The notes beneath the pieces were generated by a model. It had not been told where the DNA came from. It saw only the letters and a program-made list of their open reading frames with translations, and did not search any database. 64,000 nucleotides of DNA, from positions 34,037 through 98,036 of the forward strand of contig MU859195.1 of assembly GCA_033297205.1 (NCBI GenBank). Reading direction: 5' to 3'. Positions 1 to 11,409 of this stretch are shown here, one piece after another; position 1 is the first letter of the stretch, and the number at the start of each line of letters is the position of its first letter. Source of the stretch: Pseudoneurospora amorphoporcata (taxonomy: Eukaryota > Ascomycota > Sordariomycetes > Sordariales > Sordariaceae). The position numbers and the translations under genes were made by a program.

Positions 1-3000
1 GGAACGGAGCAATGGAATGCTAATCGTGTATTGGTCCATAAACATAGCAACGTTCACCCTGAAGGCAGAAAGTCGATCAACGATCTTCTTGGGCGCTGAA
101 ACAGAGGGAGTCGAGGATAGAACCTTCTTGCTGAGCTTGTATATCTTGGCAACCTCATCTCGTACGACGAGATCCAAGAGTTCTGTGATATAAACCGGGT
201 CCTGCTTGACAACGAAGCTAAGATGGTGACTACTTGCTGTTGCCTTGATGGTATGGCTGTCAACCGCTTGCGACTTTTTCAGTTCGTGTGAGACAAAGAC
301 GCTGGGTCTTTGTAGGACAAGCTTTGCGACTCCTTCGGAATGACTTCGAAGACTTGAGATTACGGAATCGCAGTTGAAGATCATATTTGTATCCATTTTG
401 TCGTCTTTCCCGAGCTGTAAGAGCAACGATGCACTCAACCCACTCCCTATAGAGGATATGTGCAGGTTGATGGTTTCCAGTGCGATAGACCCATGGCCGA
501 CGGCCAATACGCAATGAATGGTATGGTCCTCGATCTTCTTGGTAGAAGGAAGAGAGGCTGTCTTCCGAGCAGTTGGTGGTTTGGACTCAAGTTTGTCTAC
601 TAGCTCAAGCAGTCTCGTAACCAGTTCGCATAGCTCCCAGTTCAGGTTTATGGCAGCGTCACTGCAGCTGATATTTAAGATGGTTAACCGTCCTGTTGTT
701 TCAGAATTCCCGAACCTGGCTTCGGCGCCGCTTGCTTGCCTTGTGTCGGCTCTGATCGACAGCGCGACAGCCATTATCTCGTTCTGTTTTGGTCCGGGAT
801 CGAGAATGAACTGAATCTGCTTGATCTTGACCACAGCAAGAATCGGCCTGTCCTTGGGCGGGCCCGATAAGGTTTTTGTTGGGCCGAAAATTGTGTTTAT
901 GAGCGGACTATTCGCAACGTCGCCCAGATCCCAGCTGCGCCATTTCTCAAACGCTGCGATGACTTCTTGTCGTAGGTTGGTTGGAGGCGTCTTAGTTTTA
1001 TCGAGACACGTATAGACGAGTTGCTCCTTTTCCCATTGAGACTGAACTGACCACATTTGCCGTAGTCGCATGACAAGCTTCCAGCAATCGAAGGATCTCA
1101 AATGTTCAGGTGCAGAACGAAGAATAGCAGAAGGCCGAACCAGAAACCCGGGATCAGGGGCATCTTGACCGATTCTTATGAGGCGCTTTATCATGTTTTT
1201 TGGCATGTTTTTTTCGTAGGCTGATTTCTCGTCGAAGAGCCTGCCGAAATCCGAAGCTAGGACGCTTGTGCGGTGAATCAACGACGCAAGATAATCAATT
1301 TTTTCGGAAGATGTAGAGCTCGTGATCGCGCCCATGTCCACGTCCAGATACGTGATATCGCGAGTTCCCATTGAGATCATGATGTTCTCAACCGAAGCTC
1401 GAACAGCCGCTGGGGAATTGAAGGCATCATGATACCTTTCAGCTGCTGAAGCTTCTATCGATTGCAGCCGGATATGGATCGAGCTGCGTGTCTGTTTAGC
1501 TTCGGGCTTAAATGCGTCTTGCCACTTGGTTTCCGATCGAGATGCCAATGCGAGTTTGGTTATCGAAAGACTGTATTGGTCCTCTTCTGCATCCAACGAA
1601 TTGGCCGGATCAGATTCAAATGGGTTGGCGAAACGAACGTCAGCCCGCGGTATCTTGACGAGGATGTCCGAGACATGGCCCTTCATCTTTTGATCCTTTT
1701 GCATACCAAAGATGGCTTTCATGGAGTCTGACTGTATGCTGTCCAGGATATCTTCCGGGTCCGAAGGCTGGAGCGATGAGAGTAAAGTGATAACGTGTCG
1801 TAGTGCGGCGGGGTTGCAGAATGCCTTCACACCTGAAGGCATCTCCAGAATAATGCTCGAGTAAGCACAATCCTCCGGGATTGAATCTGGGTCAATGTCC
1901 CCCAGTTCAAAGGTGAGCGAGTTACGCTCAGCTTCGCTTTCATCATCCCTTTCAACGCTGATTTTTGCCGCATCCTTGTAACTCATCTTCAGATTCTCCA
2001 GCGGAAAATACGGTGCAAAGTACTGGCTCGAGAACGCTACTGTATTGTGCATGAGATCTTGCCGCTCAGTGTTGTCACCGAAAGCACTATAGAAGCCAGA
2101 GTGGCGAGTAGAGGGCGAAGTATCTCTAACATGTCCTCCGCTACCACGAGATTGACGCCCGTATGATGCGAAGGGCGAAAGGCGATCTGCTTGCTTCACC
2201 CTCACGCTCGAGCGTATCGAGCGAGGTCTAACGACGCTGTTCTCGCTCGTGAAAGAAAGGAACGAACTTTTGTGCCGTAAGCTCCTAGATCGTTTCGAGG
2301 TTGCGCCTGAATATGCTGTCATCCTGTCAGACTCAACCTCATCCGCCTTGGTGGGGACCGGCATAGGCGGAACACTTTGAGCGGGAGGATCTACGATATC
2401 CGGAATAAAGCCTTCTGGCGCATCTGAAAGGAGAAGGAAGGGCGTTCTATGAGTCCTCTGGTCCTCCCGACGGACGAATTCTTGCTGCCGCCGTTTCTGA
2501 ATAGAGAAGTCATGTTTTCTCCCAATGATAGCTAATGACACGCTTGTTTCCAAAAGTGCATCGGTTTCAATAGGATGGCTAGATCGAATTTTTTGCCTTG
2601 CGGCATGTTCAGCATTGATGCAAGAAATCTTGACGTGGGGGATCTTAATGTTGGCTCGTCTGGAATAATGGGATCGCGCCCAGTCGTTGAAGTCAACATT
2701 GATGGACCCAGTTGAAACAAGAAAAGCGGCTTCTTCGACATGGAACCAGACGTCCACCGACTGGACATAAACACGAAGGAATGTAACGTCGTAGAGGACA
2801 ATTGAGGCGGCAGAGATCAAGGCGTTCTCGTCATCATCGAAAGAGAACCCAAACGCGTTCCCGCCCCTGACCAGCGTTGCCAAAAACTCAGTAGTACACT
2901 CGCCAGTAACGGTACCGAGTGAGAGATCCCAGTTGCATAGGTATGTTGGCTCAGCATGAGGAAGCCCAAAGAGTCGGTGCCCATAGACATGGATGCCATC

Positions 3001-6000
3001 TATGAACAATTGCGTGTTGGAGCCGGTGGCACTCTTTGGTGTGTCGGCGCCCGATGAATCTGAACTGCCCAGCGACAATTGAAGAGGTGCTACCTCCAAG
3101 TCCATTTCCATATAGTAATTTGTGAACCGCAGATCAGTCCCGAAGGAGGCTGTATCAATCACAACATGACGAGTCGAAGAATACAAATTTGCCGGTATCA
3201 AAATCTTTGGCTGATCGCACCTGACACTGAGGATGACATCCAAATCACTCGACTTCTTAGGGGGCGGCTTGTGTGTAGTCTCAGCATCGGGATTCTGATC
3301 CCTCAAGCGCAGCATATCCTGATGTTCGTCCAAGGTCTTGAAGTGAACATCCTCGCCAAAGTAATTGTCTTTGATCTTCATACCGTACCGAACAGTAAAG
3401 CCGTATACACGCGCAAATAGAGATTGCGCGCTGAAGTTCAATATGAGCGTATCTGTGTTTGCGGCCGAAGTTATCGTATGGTAGTGATAGGCACCATCAA
3501 CCACCATATTTTCCAGCCGTCCAACTTCCTTGGTGTCCAGGAACGACGCTTGGGTATTCCATGGAGGGACATGTAGGGTAACAGAAGCGTTGCTGGCAGT
3601 GATGTTGAAAGGAATGGCGTTCTTGTTCGGTCTATAGTTATCAATTGGGATAGTCAACTTGGACCGAAGCAATGGGCTAGCAATGATGAAGTACGTATTG
3701 TCGTCTAGGTCGGTAGGGTTGTTGACAATGTTTGCGTCGTTGAGGTTCAGAAACAGTTGGAGGTTCTGCAGTTGCAACTCAACGTGATACTTGAAGGGGG
3801 TAAAGACAAGGTATTCAGGTGGCGGCCCGCTTGCCCAATCACCAACTAAGTCAGTCAGGAGGAAGACGTGATCACGCAGGATGAAGAGGTCCAGATCGCT
3901 GCTGGTGATTTTGAAACGCCATTCGCGAAGGGCGTTCCACCCCAACGGAGTAGAAAGATCGCAAGATATCTGCTGCTTGCCTGATTTCCATAGCAGTTCA
4001 TGGTTAATGCTGCTCGAGATTTCAGTGCTCGGTAACTCCAGAATGAGCTGGTTTGAGAACCCTGCAGCGCCAGCTACCATATCCATGGTATATGACATAG
4101 TAGCGTCTTTGGCCACCTTGATATCAAGCCATCCATATGGTCGTTGATGGATAGTGGCAGGCTGCTCTGCCTTCTTGGGCCGGCCACGGTGTTTACGTGC
4201 TTGGGGCTCAACTGGGGGCTTGGTGGCAGGCTGTTTGCCCTGCCATTTCCAATTCTTGGACTCCTCTCGCACGGGAACTCGCAGGGTGACAGTGTCTCCG
4301 AACTCAATGTAGAAGTTGAATTTGGTGGGCACGCGGTATGCGCCTACGGGCAATCTTGTCGCCGCAGTTGCATCTTTGCAGATATTCGGAACAAAAGTGC
4401 GTTGGAGATCTGCTCGTTGTCGGTCCGCCCAGGGACCATAGTTGATCGAACCTCCTTTGACTGAGAGTTGTATTGACCATGCTGGTGGCTCCTCGCCATT
4501 GATATCAAGCAAGTGTCCTGACACCTTTTCACCTGTAATAGTGTGAGCACGCTGTACCTTGCCTACAACATCCCATAGGATGGTAAGCGTCGCTTCCGGG
4601 CTGTCCAAGATGGTCGGTACCGCTGCATATTCCGACGAGGCCCAGCCTGGTCTCGTACCGCCAAGATCGTGGGCCTTGCTATCGAGATATCGAGACAACC
4701 CTTGCCAGTTGTTTGGATTCGAGGTTGATATGTGGCTAGTTGCGGTTCTGACATCCCTCTCTGCATCCGGAGTGAGGGATTCTACAGACCTGTTTCGGTG
4801 GAAAGGCACGATGCGACAAAGCCGGTGAAGACGTCCCATCAACCTGCGCATCTGCTGTTTGAAGAAGGGCCTATGATGGACAGAGATGGGATCATGTGTT
4901 GTCGTCTGCTTGTCTCGAGTAGCCCTATCTGCCTGGTCTTCCTTATAATCCAAGTTTTCCTTCATTTCGATCACCGGGTGATTGAACTTGAAACGGAAGA
5001 ATTGGCGGTACGGATCTGGCGTTTCCGTTGCTGAAGCATCAACCTCCCCTTCCATAGACTCGGTCTTGACAATCAAGATGGCTTTCGTGTTTTCGTTTCC
5101 CATCACCATAGCTGCCTTGGTAACCTCCAACTGCAATGGTAGCATCTGCAAGAACAAGGGGAGCTCATGCGAGAGTTGTCCGTCCCGCTCATGCTCCTCA
5201 TCATCCTCGGAATCTGAAGAAGCCATAGTAGACGCGCGCCCAGTACTGCTATCCCGTATTGGCCGCCCATTCCTGTATTGGGTGGCGCCCGACCTCTGCG
5301 TCTGTTCCGACTTTCTCAGCGTCTCACGCTTCCTGGACCGGCGCTTTCGTGTGTTTCCCGCCTCATGGGTTCCTGCACCGTCACCTGCCCCGACAGGCTC
5401 TGTGCCGGAAGCAGCCGGGACCGCATCCTCCTGTAGATCCGTCAACCCAGACAGGATCGAATCGTAGGCCGGACTACGATTGTAGATGAACCATTCTAGG
5501 CCAGAGAGACAGACACTGATGCGGCAAGGAAGTTTGGTCGTCGGCAGCTGCTCAGTGATAGGATCGGCGTCGGAATCGGAATTCGTCTCGTTATGTCCTC
5601 GTGCGCCCTTCGCTGGGATCTTGACGCCCCGTACCCTGCGCAGCCAGTATTTCCATGTTATGTACCCATTCTGGACCAGTATTGTCTCGTTCGCGCCGTG
5701 GTATCGAAGACCAGTAAAGAATATGCGACCGCCGAGTAGGGAGATCTGAAGAGCTTGGATGTCGATGTAGACTTTGTATTGATGCCAGGTCCATGTCCGC
5801 AATGCCCACGACACCAGAGATGCAAAGACTCTATTGAAATAAAGGAGGGAGAATATTGATAATGCGCCGCATATAATAAGAGACCCTAAGAATAAGCTGC
5901 AGAGTTGATCCCATTGAGTTAGCTACAGGCCCAACGCATGACTGTCTGTCTGTCTGTCCGGCCCAGTCACTCACCCATTGAACCCTCCCTGGTCATCAAA

Positions 6001-6021
6001 GAAGTTGTTTTGGATGGCCAT
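1..6021 (-). CDS. csf1: Csf1, bridge-like lipid transfer protein (C-terminus off the window)
   Basis: This is the fungal member of the BLTP1/Csf1/Tweek family, ER-anchored bridge proteins that carry bulk phospholipid at membrane contact sites. Exon 1 runs 6021-5975 and starts at an ATG in a good context (AACAAAATGGCC). The intron is 5974-5897, with donor GTGAGT, branch CTAAC and acceptor CTGCAG. Exon 2 is then open without a stop to base 1, giving about 1981 visible residues. The N-terminus has a membrane anchor (LFLGSLIICGALSIFSLLYF) followed by the family signature YIDIQALQISLLGGRIFFTG and a TWKYWLRR-like stretch. Further in, a conserved block beginning LPLQLEVTKAAMVMGNENTK lies just after an acidic loop. 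Yeast Csf1 is about 2950 residues, so roughly a third is missing at the left edge. The identity is a family match recognised by eye; the lipid-transfer role is known for the family and not shown here. Confidence 0.93.
5942..5958. repeat. (CTGT)n microsatellite in csf1 intron 1
   Basis: About four tandem CTGT units (GACA on the coding strand) lie between the donor (5974) and the branch site of the 78-nt first intron. The tract is short and probably neutral. Confidence 0.8.
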
Positions 6022-6998
6022 TTTGTTCTGAGTATTAAGTTGCCAGACGTAGAGGTACTCTTCCGGCCAACATTCAACGTGGACTGGACAATTTGCGTAT
6101 GCGCCGTGTACTCATGCCGCTCTCCATGGTGTGTCCCTCTGCAAGAAAATCGAGGGCAAGATGTTGCGAATAGGTGGACGCGGTCGCACGTCGTCGACTA
6201 AAGAAAACAAAGCGTAGGAGCAAACGACATGTCAAAGTTCAACCGAGAAGCTGTCACAGGTTGGCAATCGCAAGTGGTACCTGTCTGGCTAGGATGGTAG
6301 ACGTTAAATTGGAAGTAGCTCCCAATTCCGAATCCATGGAAAGTCAACTTTAGGGGGGTCCGTGATACTAGTGTACACCGAATGACCCGCACTCTTGCGA
6401 TTGGACAGCGCTGTGTATGGAGACGAATCTTAATGGGCAGGGGGGTTTGTCTGATCCACGTGAGTATTGTCACTGTATGAACTATTACAGTTCCTAGTTT
6501 CCAGCCTTTTCCAGATCACAGCAACTAACCGTGCAGTCCTTCTTGATGTGACACTGTCGTTTCAAAAGTCCAGACCCCGTCGGAACCTTCCAACTTATTT
6601 CAGGCTGCGGTTCCCAACGGCAGTGGGGTGTCGAAATACATACCTTACCTCTACGGTACTAGTGTAGCCGCCTGAGCTTGGACCAGAACCGTCATCGTCA
6701 CCTCCAGTTCGTTGCCCAGACCACGAGGCGCTGCGCCAGCGACGACCTCAGCTCCATCCCACCTATCTTTACGCCGGTGACATCGTGATTCCCGCATCGC
6801 CTTTGCTGCATCATTTCCCATTAGGCTGCACCTTTCCCAGGTGCAATACCAACATTTCTTCGCTCCACCATGCCGGCGCAACATGCCATAGGTTGAACGG
6901 CTTTACTCTATTTGCGATCATTAAGTCGTTGCCGCGCACCTTTCGAGTTTCGGGCATCCAGCTACCTCGTTGCGGGGATCCCAAGATACCTAGGAAAC
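6022..6998. other. Divergent intergenic region, csf1 / TMEM184-like
   Basis: These 977 bases separate two divergently transcribed genes and should hold both promoters. I see a CACGTG E-box near 6458-6463 and no convincing TATA box, RNA gene or conserved open frame. The short open frames on both strands have no recognisable protein. Confidence 0.6.
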
Positions 6999-9092
6999 AT
7001 GGGAGGCACCGGCCAGAAGCTCGCCGATGTGGCAACCATAGTCGGAGGCGTCGCGTCCATTGTCGCGACTCTGCTCTCCATGGTGTATGTTTACCCTACA
7101 GATACGCACAGTATCGCGACTCCAACTCCAGCCCATGGACATCATACTGACCAAGCTCTATAACAGGTCGATATGGCTCCAAACGTGAGTTACCCGCCCC
7201 GTCGCCGTGTGTTGCGAGCGCCCTCGTCATCCGAGTTCGGACACTGATAAATAACAGCAAAAACTATCGCAAGCCGCTTTTGCAACGCTATGTTGTGCGG
7301 ATCCTTCTCATGTGAGTTTGCCAATTGTTACCCTGTGAAACTATGGGATACCTCTACGGGCAAGATTCCTAATCATCCTCCCCCTTCAGGGTTCCGATAT
7401 ACTCGATCGCCTCATGGACCAGCATGGTCTCGCAGACTGCTGCAGCTTTCTTCGACCCCGTCAGAGACATCTACGAGGCTTTCACCATCTACACATTCTT
7501 CCAGCTGTTAATCAACTACTTGAGCGGAGAACGAGCCCTCATCATCATGACCCATGGCCGCGAACCGATTCACCATCTGTGGCCCATAAACCACGTCCTC
7601 CCTCGCGTCGATATTTCCGATCCGCATACCTTCCTCGCCATAAAGCGCGGCATTTTGCAATATGCATGGATGAAGCCACTCCTGGCCCTGGCGGCTGTGA
7701 TCATGAAAGCAACTGGGACCTACCATGAGGGAGACATCAAACTCAACTCGGGCTATTTCTGGAGCGGTATTGTCTACAACATCAGCGTCACTGTCAGCTT
7801 GTACTGCTTGGGCATGTTCTGGATTTGCATGAACGACGATCTGAAGCCTTTCCGACCAATGCCCAAGTTCCTGTGTGTAAAAGCCATTATCTTTGCGTCA
7901 TACTGGCAAGGCTTTGCTCTAGGCATCTTGGTGTTCCTCGGGGCTTTCCCGAATGTTGAAGGCTACACACAAGACGGCCTTGCGGCAGCCATTCAGGACT
8001 TTCTAATTTGTCTTGAGATGCCCGCCTTTGCCATTGCTCATTGGTACGCCTTCTCTTGGCACGATTTTGCCGACAGCAGAGTGTCTGCCGCAAGAATGCC
8101 GGTCAAGTATGCGATGAGGGACGCCTTCGGAATTCGGGATTTGATTCAAGACACCAAGGAAACGTTCACGGGTGACAAGTACGGTTACCGGGTCTTTGAT
8201 TCCGGTGACAAAATCATGGCGCACGAACAGTCGCGGTCAAGACTAGCCCGACTCAAGGAAGGCATGCGATATGAACGAGGAGGCAAGGGCAAATATTGGA
8301 TACCAAGACCCGACGAAATCAGCCAGAACACTCCGCTGTTGGGTGCAAACGGCGGCCCAAGCAGGAGGAGCAATTCCTCCTCTCCGCACCACGATGATGA
8401 TGACCAGCTTATGCTTGATCCAGAGGAAGAGCAACTATACGCCGGAGCTAAGAAACTCGAGTTCGGTGACTGGAACGTAAGGAACCCATTCTCTACACAT
8501 GATGATGACCATTGGCTTACTCAAACTATAGTATCCCGTCATTACCGCCAACGAGCCGTGGAGAGATCGCTATCGATCACCTCATCCCAGCCTCTTCCAA
8601 AACACTCCGACCGGAAGCTTTTACAACCGATCGTCCTCAAGCAGAAGCTCAATGCCTACGCTTAACCCCAAAGACCCTCTCGAGAGGCGCAAGAAGGAGG
8701 CACCAGAAGGTCCCGAAGCTCTTCCCAAAGATGACAAAAAGGGCAAAAAGAAGGCGGAAGCAAATGGCCAAGGGGCAGCAGCGAGCTCTACCCCAGATAA
8801 GGGCATGGATCCCTTGGAGATTGCATATGGCCCCATGATGGGCACAACCTCGAAACTTACAGAGGACGACTTCAAAGTCGACGATATCAGTCCTCATCAT
8901 CCGCACGGGACAGAATCCGGGCACGAAGCTTCGCATAATGCCGAGGATGACGGCGGAAACAGTACCCCGGTCACAGAAGTGTCCAACCACTGGGATCATC
9001 CTACCGATACCGAAGGTGAAGGTGAAGAAGAGAGAAGCCCACACTTTACCGTTGGTGGTGACGAGGAGTTCCAGAACGTGTGGGGAAGGTGA
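6999..9092 (+). CDS. hfl1: TMEM184/Hfl1-type Ost-alpha (DUF300) membrane protein
   Basis: Multispanning membrane protein of the organic solute transporter alpha/DUF300 family (S. pombe Hfl1, yeast YKR051W, human TMEM184). Members sit on the vacuole/lysosome or endomembranes, and Hfl1 links the vacuole to the Atg8 conjugation system. Five exons join in frame: 6999-7084, 7168-7185 (only 18 nt), 7258-7311, 7390-8476 and 8532-9092, giving 601 residues. The first helix (VATIVGGVASIVATLLSM) is followed across the small exons by the family core KNYRKPLLQRYVVRILLMVP and SWTSMVSQTAAAFFDPVRD. Further helices lie at about residues 130-290. The last 250 residues are polar and charged, probably cytosolic and disordered. 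The last intron (8477-8531) must be removed to continue with YPVITANEPWRDR; otherwise the frame stops at 8665 with an unrelated tail. ATG 6999 is chosen because the protein start matches the family. Confidence 0.9.
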
Positions 9093-9716
9093 CATTAACA
9101 TTTCCCTCTCCTTGCCTGAGGCGCGGTTTTTGCTTTGCTTTGCTTATCTTTCTTTTACTTTTCGAGCTTCCACGAATTGTTCTGGCGTCCAAGAGACTGG
9201 TATGGGATGCATACAGGCTCATCAAATTAGGCTGTATTGGAGTCAGCTAGGCGTTGGCGTAGGACCCTATTGTTTGTTTAGGTATAGCAAATCTGCAAGT
9301 ACAGCATTCGTAGACAGTATCCTCATCTAAACACACATATAGTACCAACACTGGTTTCCCGTGTTGAAGTGCCTGTATAAACGTCTGGTCTACCTACCCT
9401 GGGATGTGTACCAGATCTTTGTTAACTTGCCCCCTAAAAGAGCCACAATTTCGCACCTGCTGGTTTTTGTTTTGAAGAGCTGTAGGGTTAATAAGTGGTG
9501 ATTCAATGATGAAGGTAGTGTCTGATAAGTGAAATAAGATTACAGACTACGATCTCCTAGGTATCCATCATGATACTGACAGAGAGCCATGTTCCTCATA
9601 GTCCGGAGCCATAACTGTTACACTACCCGTGCCCAACCGACGACGTCTCGAAGTGCAACGATGATCACCAGTCTCATTGAGGGGTACGGTGACCGCAGAT
9701 ATTGGCCACTGGGAAT

Positions 9717-9792
9717 GAGCTCACGGGAGCTCAGCTTGAGCTCTGGCCGCATTACCCTTTGTGTAACATGAGACGCTTACTTATTCGAGCTC
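9717..9792. repeat. Cluster of four GAGCTC palindromes
   Basis: GAGCTC occurs at 9717-9722, 9727-9732, 9738-9743 and 9787-9792. The first three are spaced 10 and 11 bp apart, which is one helical turn. The fourth sits inside a longer imperfect palindrome, ATTCGAGCTCGCCGAAT (9784-9800). No function is assigned. Confidence 0.6.
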
Positions 9793-9928
9793 GCCGAATC
9801 AGCAACGGAAATACGTGGGTACTTGGCTGTCGAGCTGTTAACCGTGCCTCCGAAGCAACACCATAGAAGAGGTCTAGACAGTAGACCAGATCTTCGTCCA
9901 TGGTCATAATCAGAGGTCGAAAGAGGCC

Positions 9929-9956
9929 ATTTGGCCAATGGCCACCACGGCCAAAT
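9929..9956. repeat. GGCC-rich inverted repeat
   Basis: ATTTGGCC (9929-9936) and GGCCAAAT (9949-9956) form a perfect 8-bp inverted repeat around a 12-nt spacer. The overlapping palindrome GGCCATTTGGCC starts at 9925, and a CCAAT pentamer lies within the block. It could be a protein-binding site or chance in GC-rich DNA. Confidence 0.5.
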
Positions 9957-10879
9957 CTGTTCTTCGGGGGCGGCAAGGGACCCAAATCCCATCCTCGCCG
10001 CGGTTTGATATATCCACCTCGCTGCCCCCAGATCCCCGTTCTCAGAGCTATCTTGTACACTACCGGTAATAAGCCGCGAGGGCGGAAACCAGGGGACTAT
10101 ATCCCCAAATCCGTCGAGGTATGGAGTCGATCTCAAGAGTTGTTAAAGCTTGTTGAGCTGGCCTGGTGTATTTGTTTGTAGCTGGCAACCCAAAGTTGAA
10201 TGGATGTCAACTTGTAAGAAAGGCGACAAAGATGCAGCGTTTGTCCCTCGTCATTAGCCCGGTTAAAGATCACTAAACAATAAACCGATGATGAGTATGC
10301 CACCATCCGGCTTCTTTATGTGATCCTACTCGGTTGCCCACGGCGAGGACTCGAGGTGAGATTGCCTCTGGGTAGACACCTCAGGGTTGCCGCCGGGAGC
10401 TGTGAAACAATCGCCTGAGAACCGGGCCTCGAGCGGGCCAGAGCTCCAACCTCCCCTATCAGGTCAGTAACAGCTCAGTTGCCTACCTGCGAGCATCACT
10501 GACACAGGAGAATGTCCCGGGGCACGGCATTGAGCGGTAGCAGCTTGCTAGCTCCTCGTCAAGCAATGAATTTTCATGATGTCCCACAAGGACCAATTCC
10601 TCATAGCAGGGGGCGCTGGCGAGATATCCTTAACCGAAGAAGAGGAAAAGGTTTTCGGTCAGAAGGTTCATGATGAAATGTCATGGAGTCACGAATGCTG
10701 CTCGGTAGATGGTGAAGTGGTGGTTCGGGGCAGTGGCGGCCAGGTGCATTCTTCATGGGAGTTCAGGTTCACCTTCACTGAGGTGGCCGAATCCGAATTG
10801 AGAGGAGGGGCAAAACAGGGCTTGACCCTCGGTGGTGAAGTCAGACATCAGGCGGTGCCGCGCACAAGAGGCCGTTTGG

Positions 10880-10884
10880 CCAAT
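10880..10884 (+). promoter_or_regulatory. CCAAT box upstream of EF-2
   Basis: GGCCAATCA matches the CCAATCA preference of the fungal HAP/NF-Y complex and lies about 420 bases before the EF-2 start. It is suggested by motif only. Confidence 0.35.
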
Positions 10885-11300
10885 CAAGGGACGTAATGCA
10901 ACCCTTGTGCCCCACTCTTACTACCCCTCCTCCCCCCGGCCTCCCCTCGCCAATTTTTTTCTCTGCAGATTTGCCCTCCCCGCCCACCACCAGTCCAACC
11001 GCCAGTCCCACAAGTGCAATTTGGCTACAGGCTAGGTTGGCCGCCCTCGACTCCATATCAACGTCCTCGACCCTCTTTTTCCGACTTGCCTTCACTGTTT
11101 TCAGTCTGCTAGTCTGGGGCTGATACTGAGCACTAGCATTTTTGCCAAGTTGGACTGTTTTCCCCGGGATCCTGCTTTGTCAGTTCTCGGCTGGTTCGCT
11201 TGCATTTGAGGAAAAAAAATCTCGTTCTCTCGAGACTTCTTCCTTTCCACACCACGTCAAACACCCATTTTAGCAGTGTGTGTCAGACAATACCGCCAAA

Positions 11301-11374
11301 ATGGTCAAGTAAGTCCTCTTTCTTTGACCAAGACCATCGTCGTCATGATCGGCTTCACTTGATACACCTCGTCG

Positions 11375-11409
<35 letters not shown>

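Larger units (their letters stand above)
9093..11300. other. Intergenic region upstream of EF-2
   Basis: This 2.2 kb contains the 3' end of the DUF300 gene and the EF-2 promoter. Open frames at 9777-10136 (-), 9900-10181 (+) and 10576-10896 (+) resemble no family I know and lack splice support. Notable DNA features are four GAGCTC palindromes (9717-9792), a GGCC-rich inverted repeat (9929-9956), a CCAAT box (10880-10884) and a C/T-rich tract at about 10918-10990. Confidence 0.6.

Noticed and set aside
9777..10181. Possible small gene in the EF-2 upstream region
   Set aside because: Frames on both strands are only 93-119 codons, lack homologues I can recognise and overlap palindromic GC-rich DNA.
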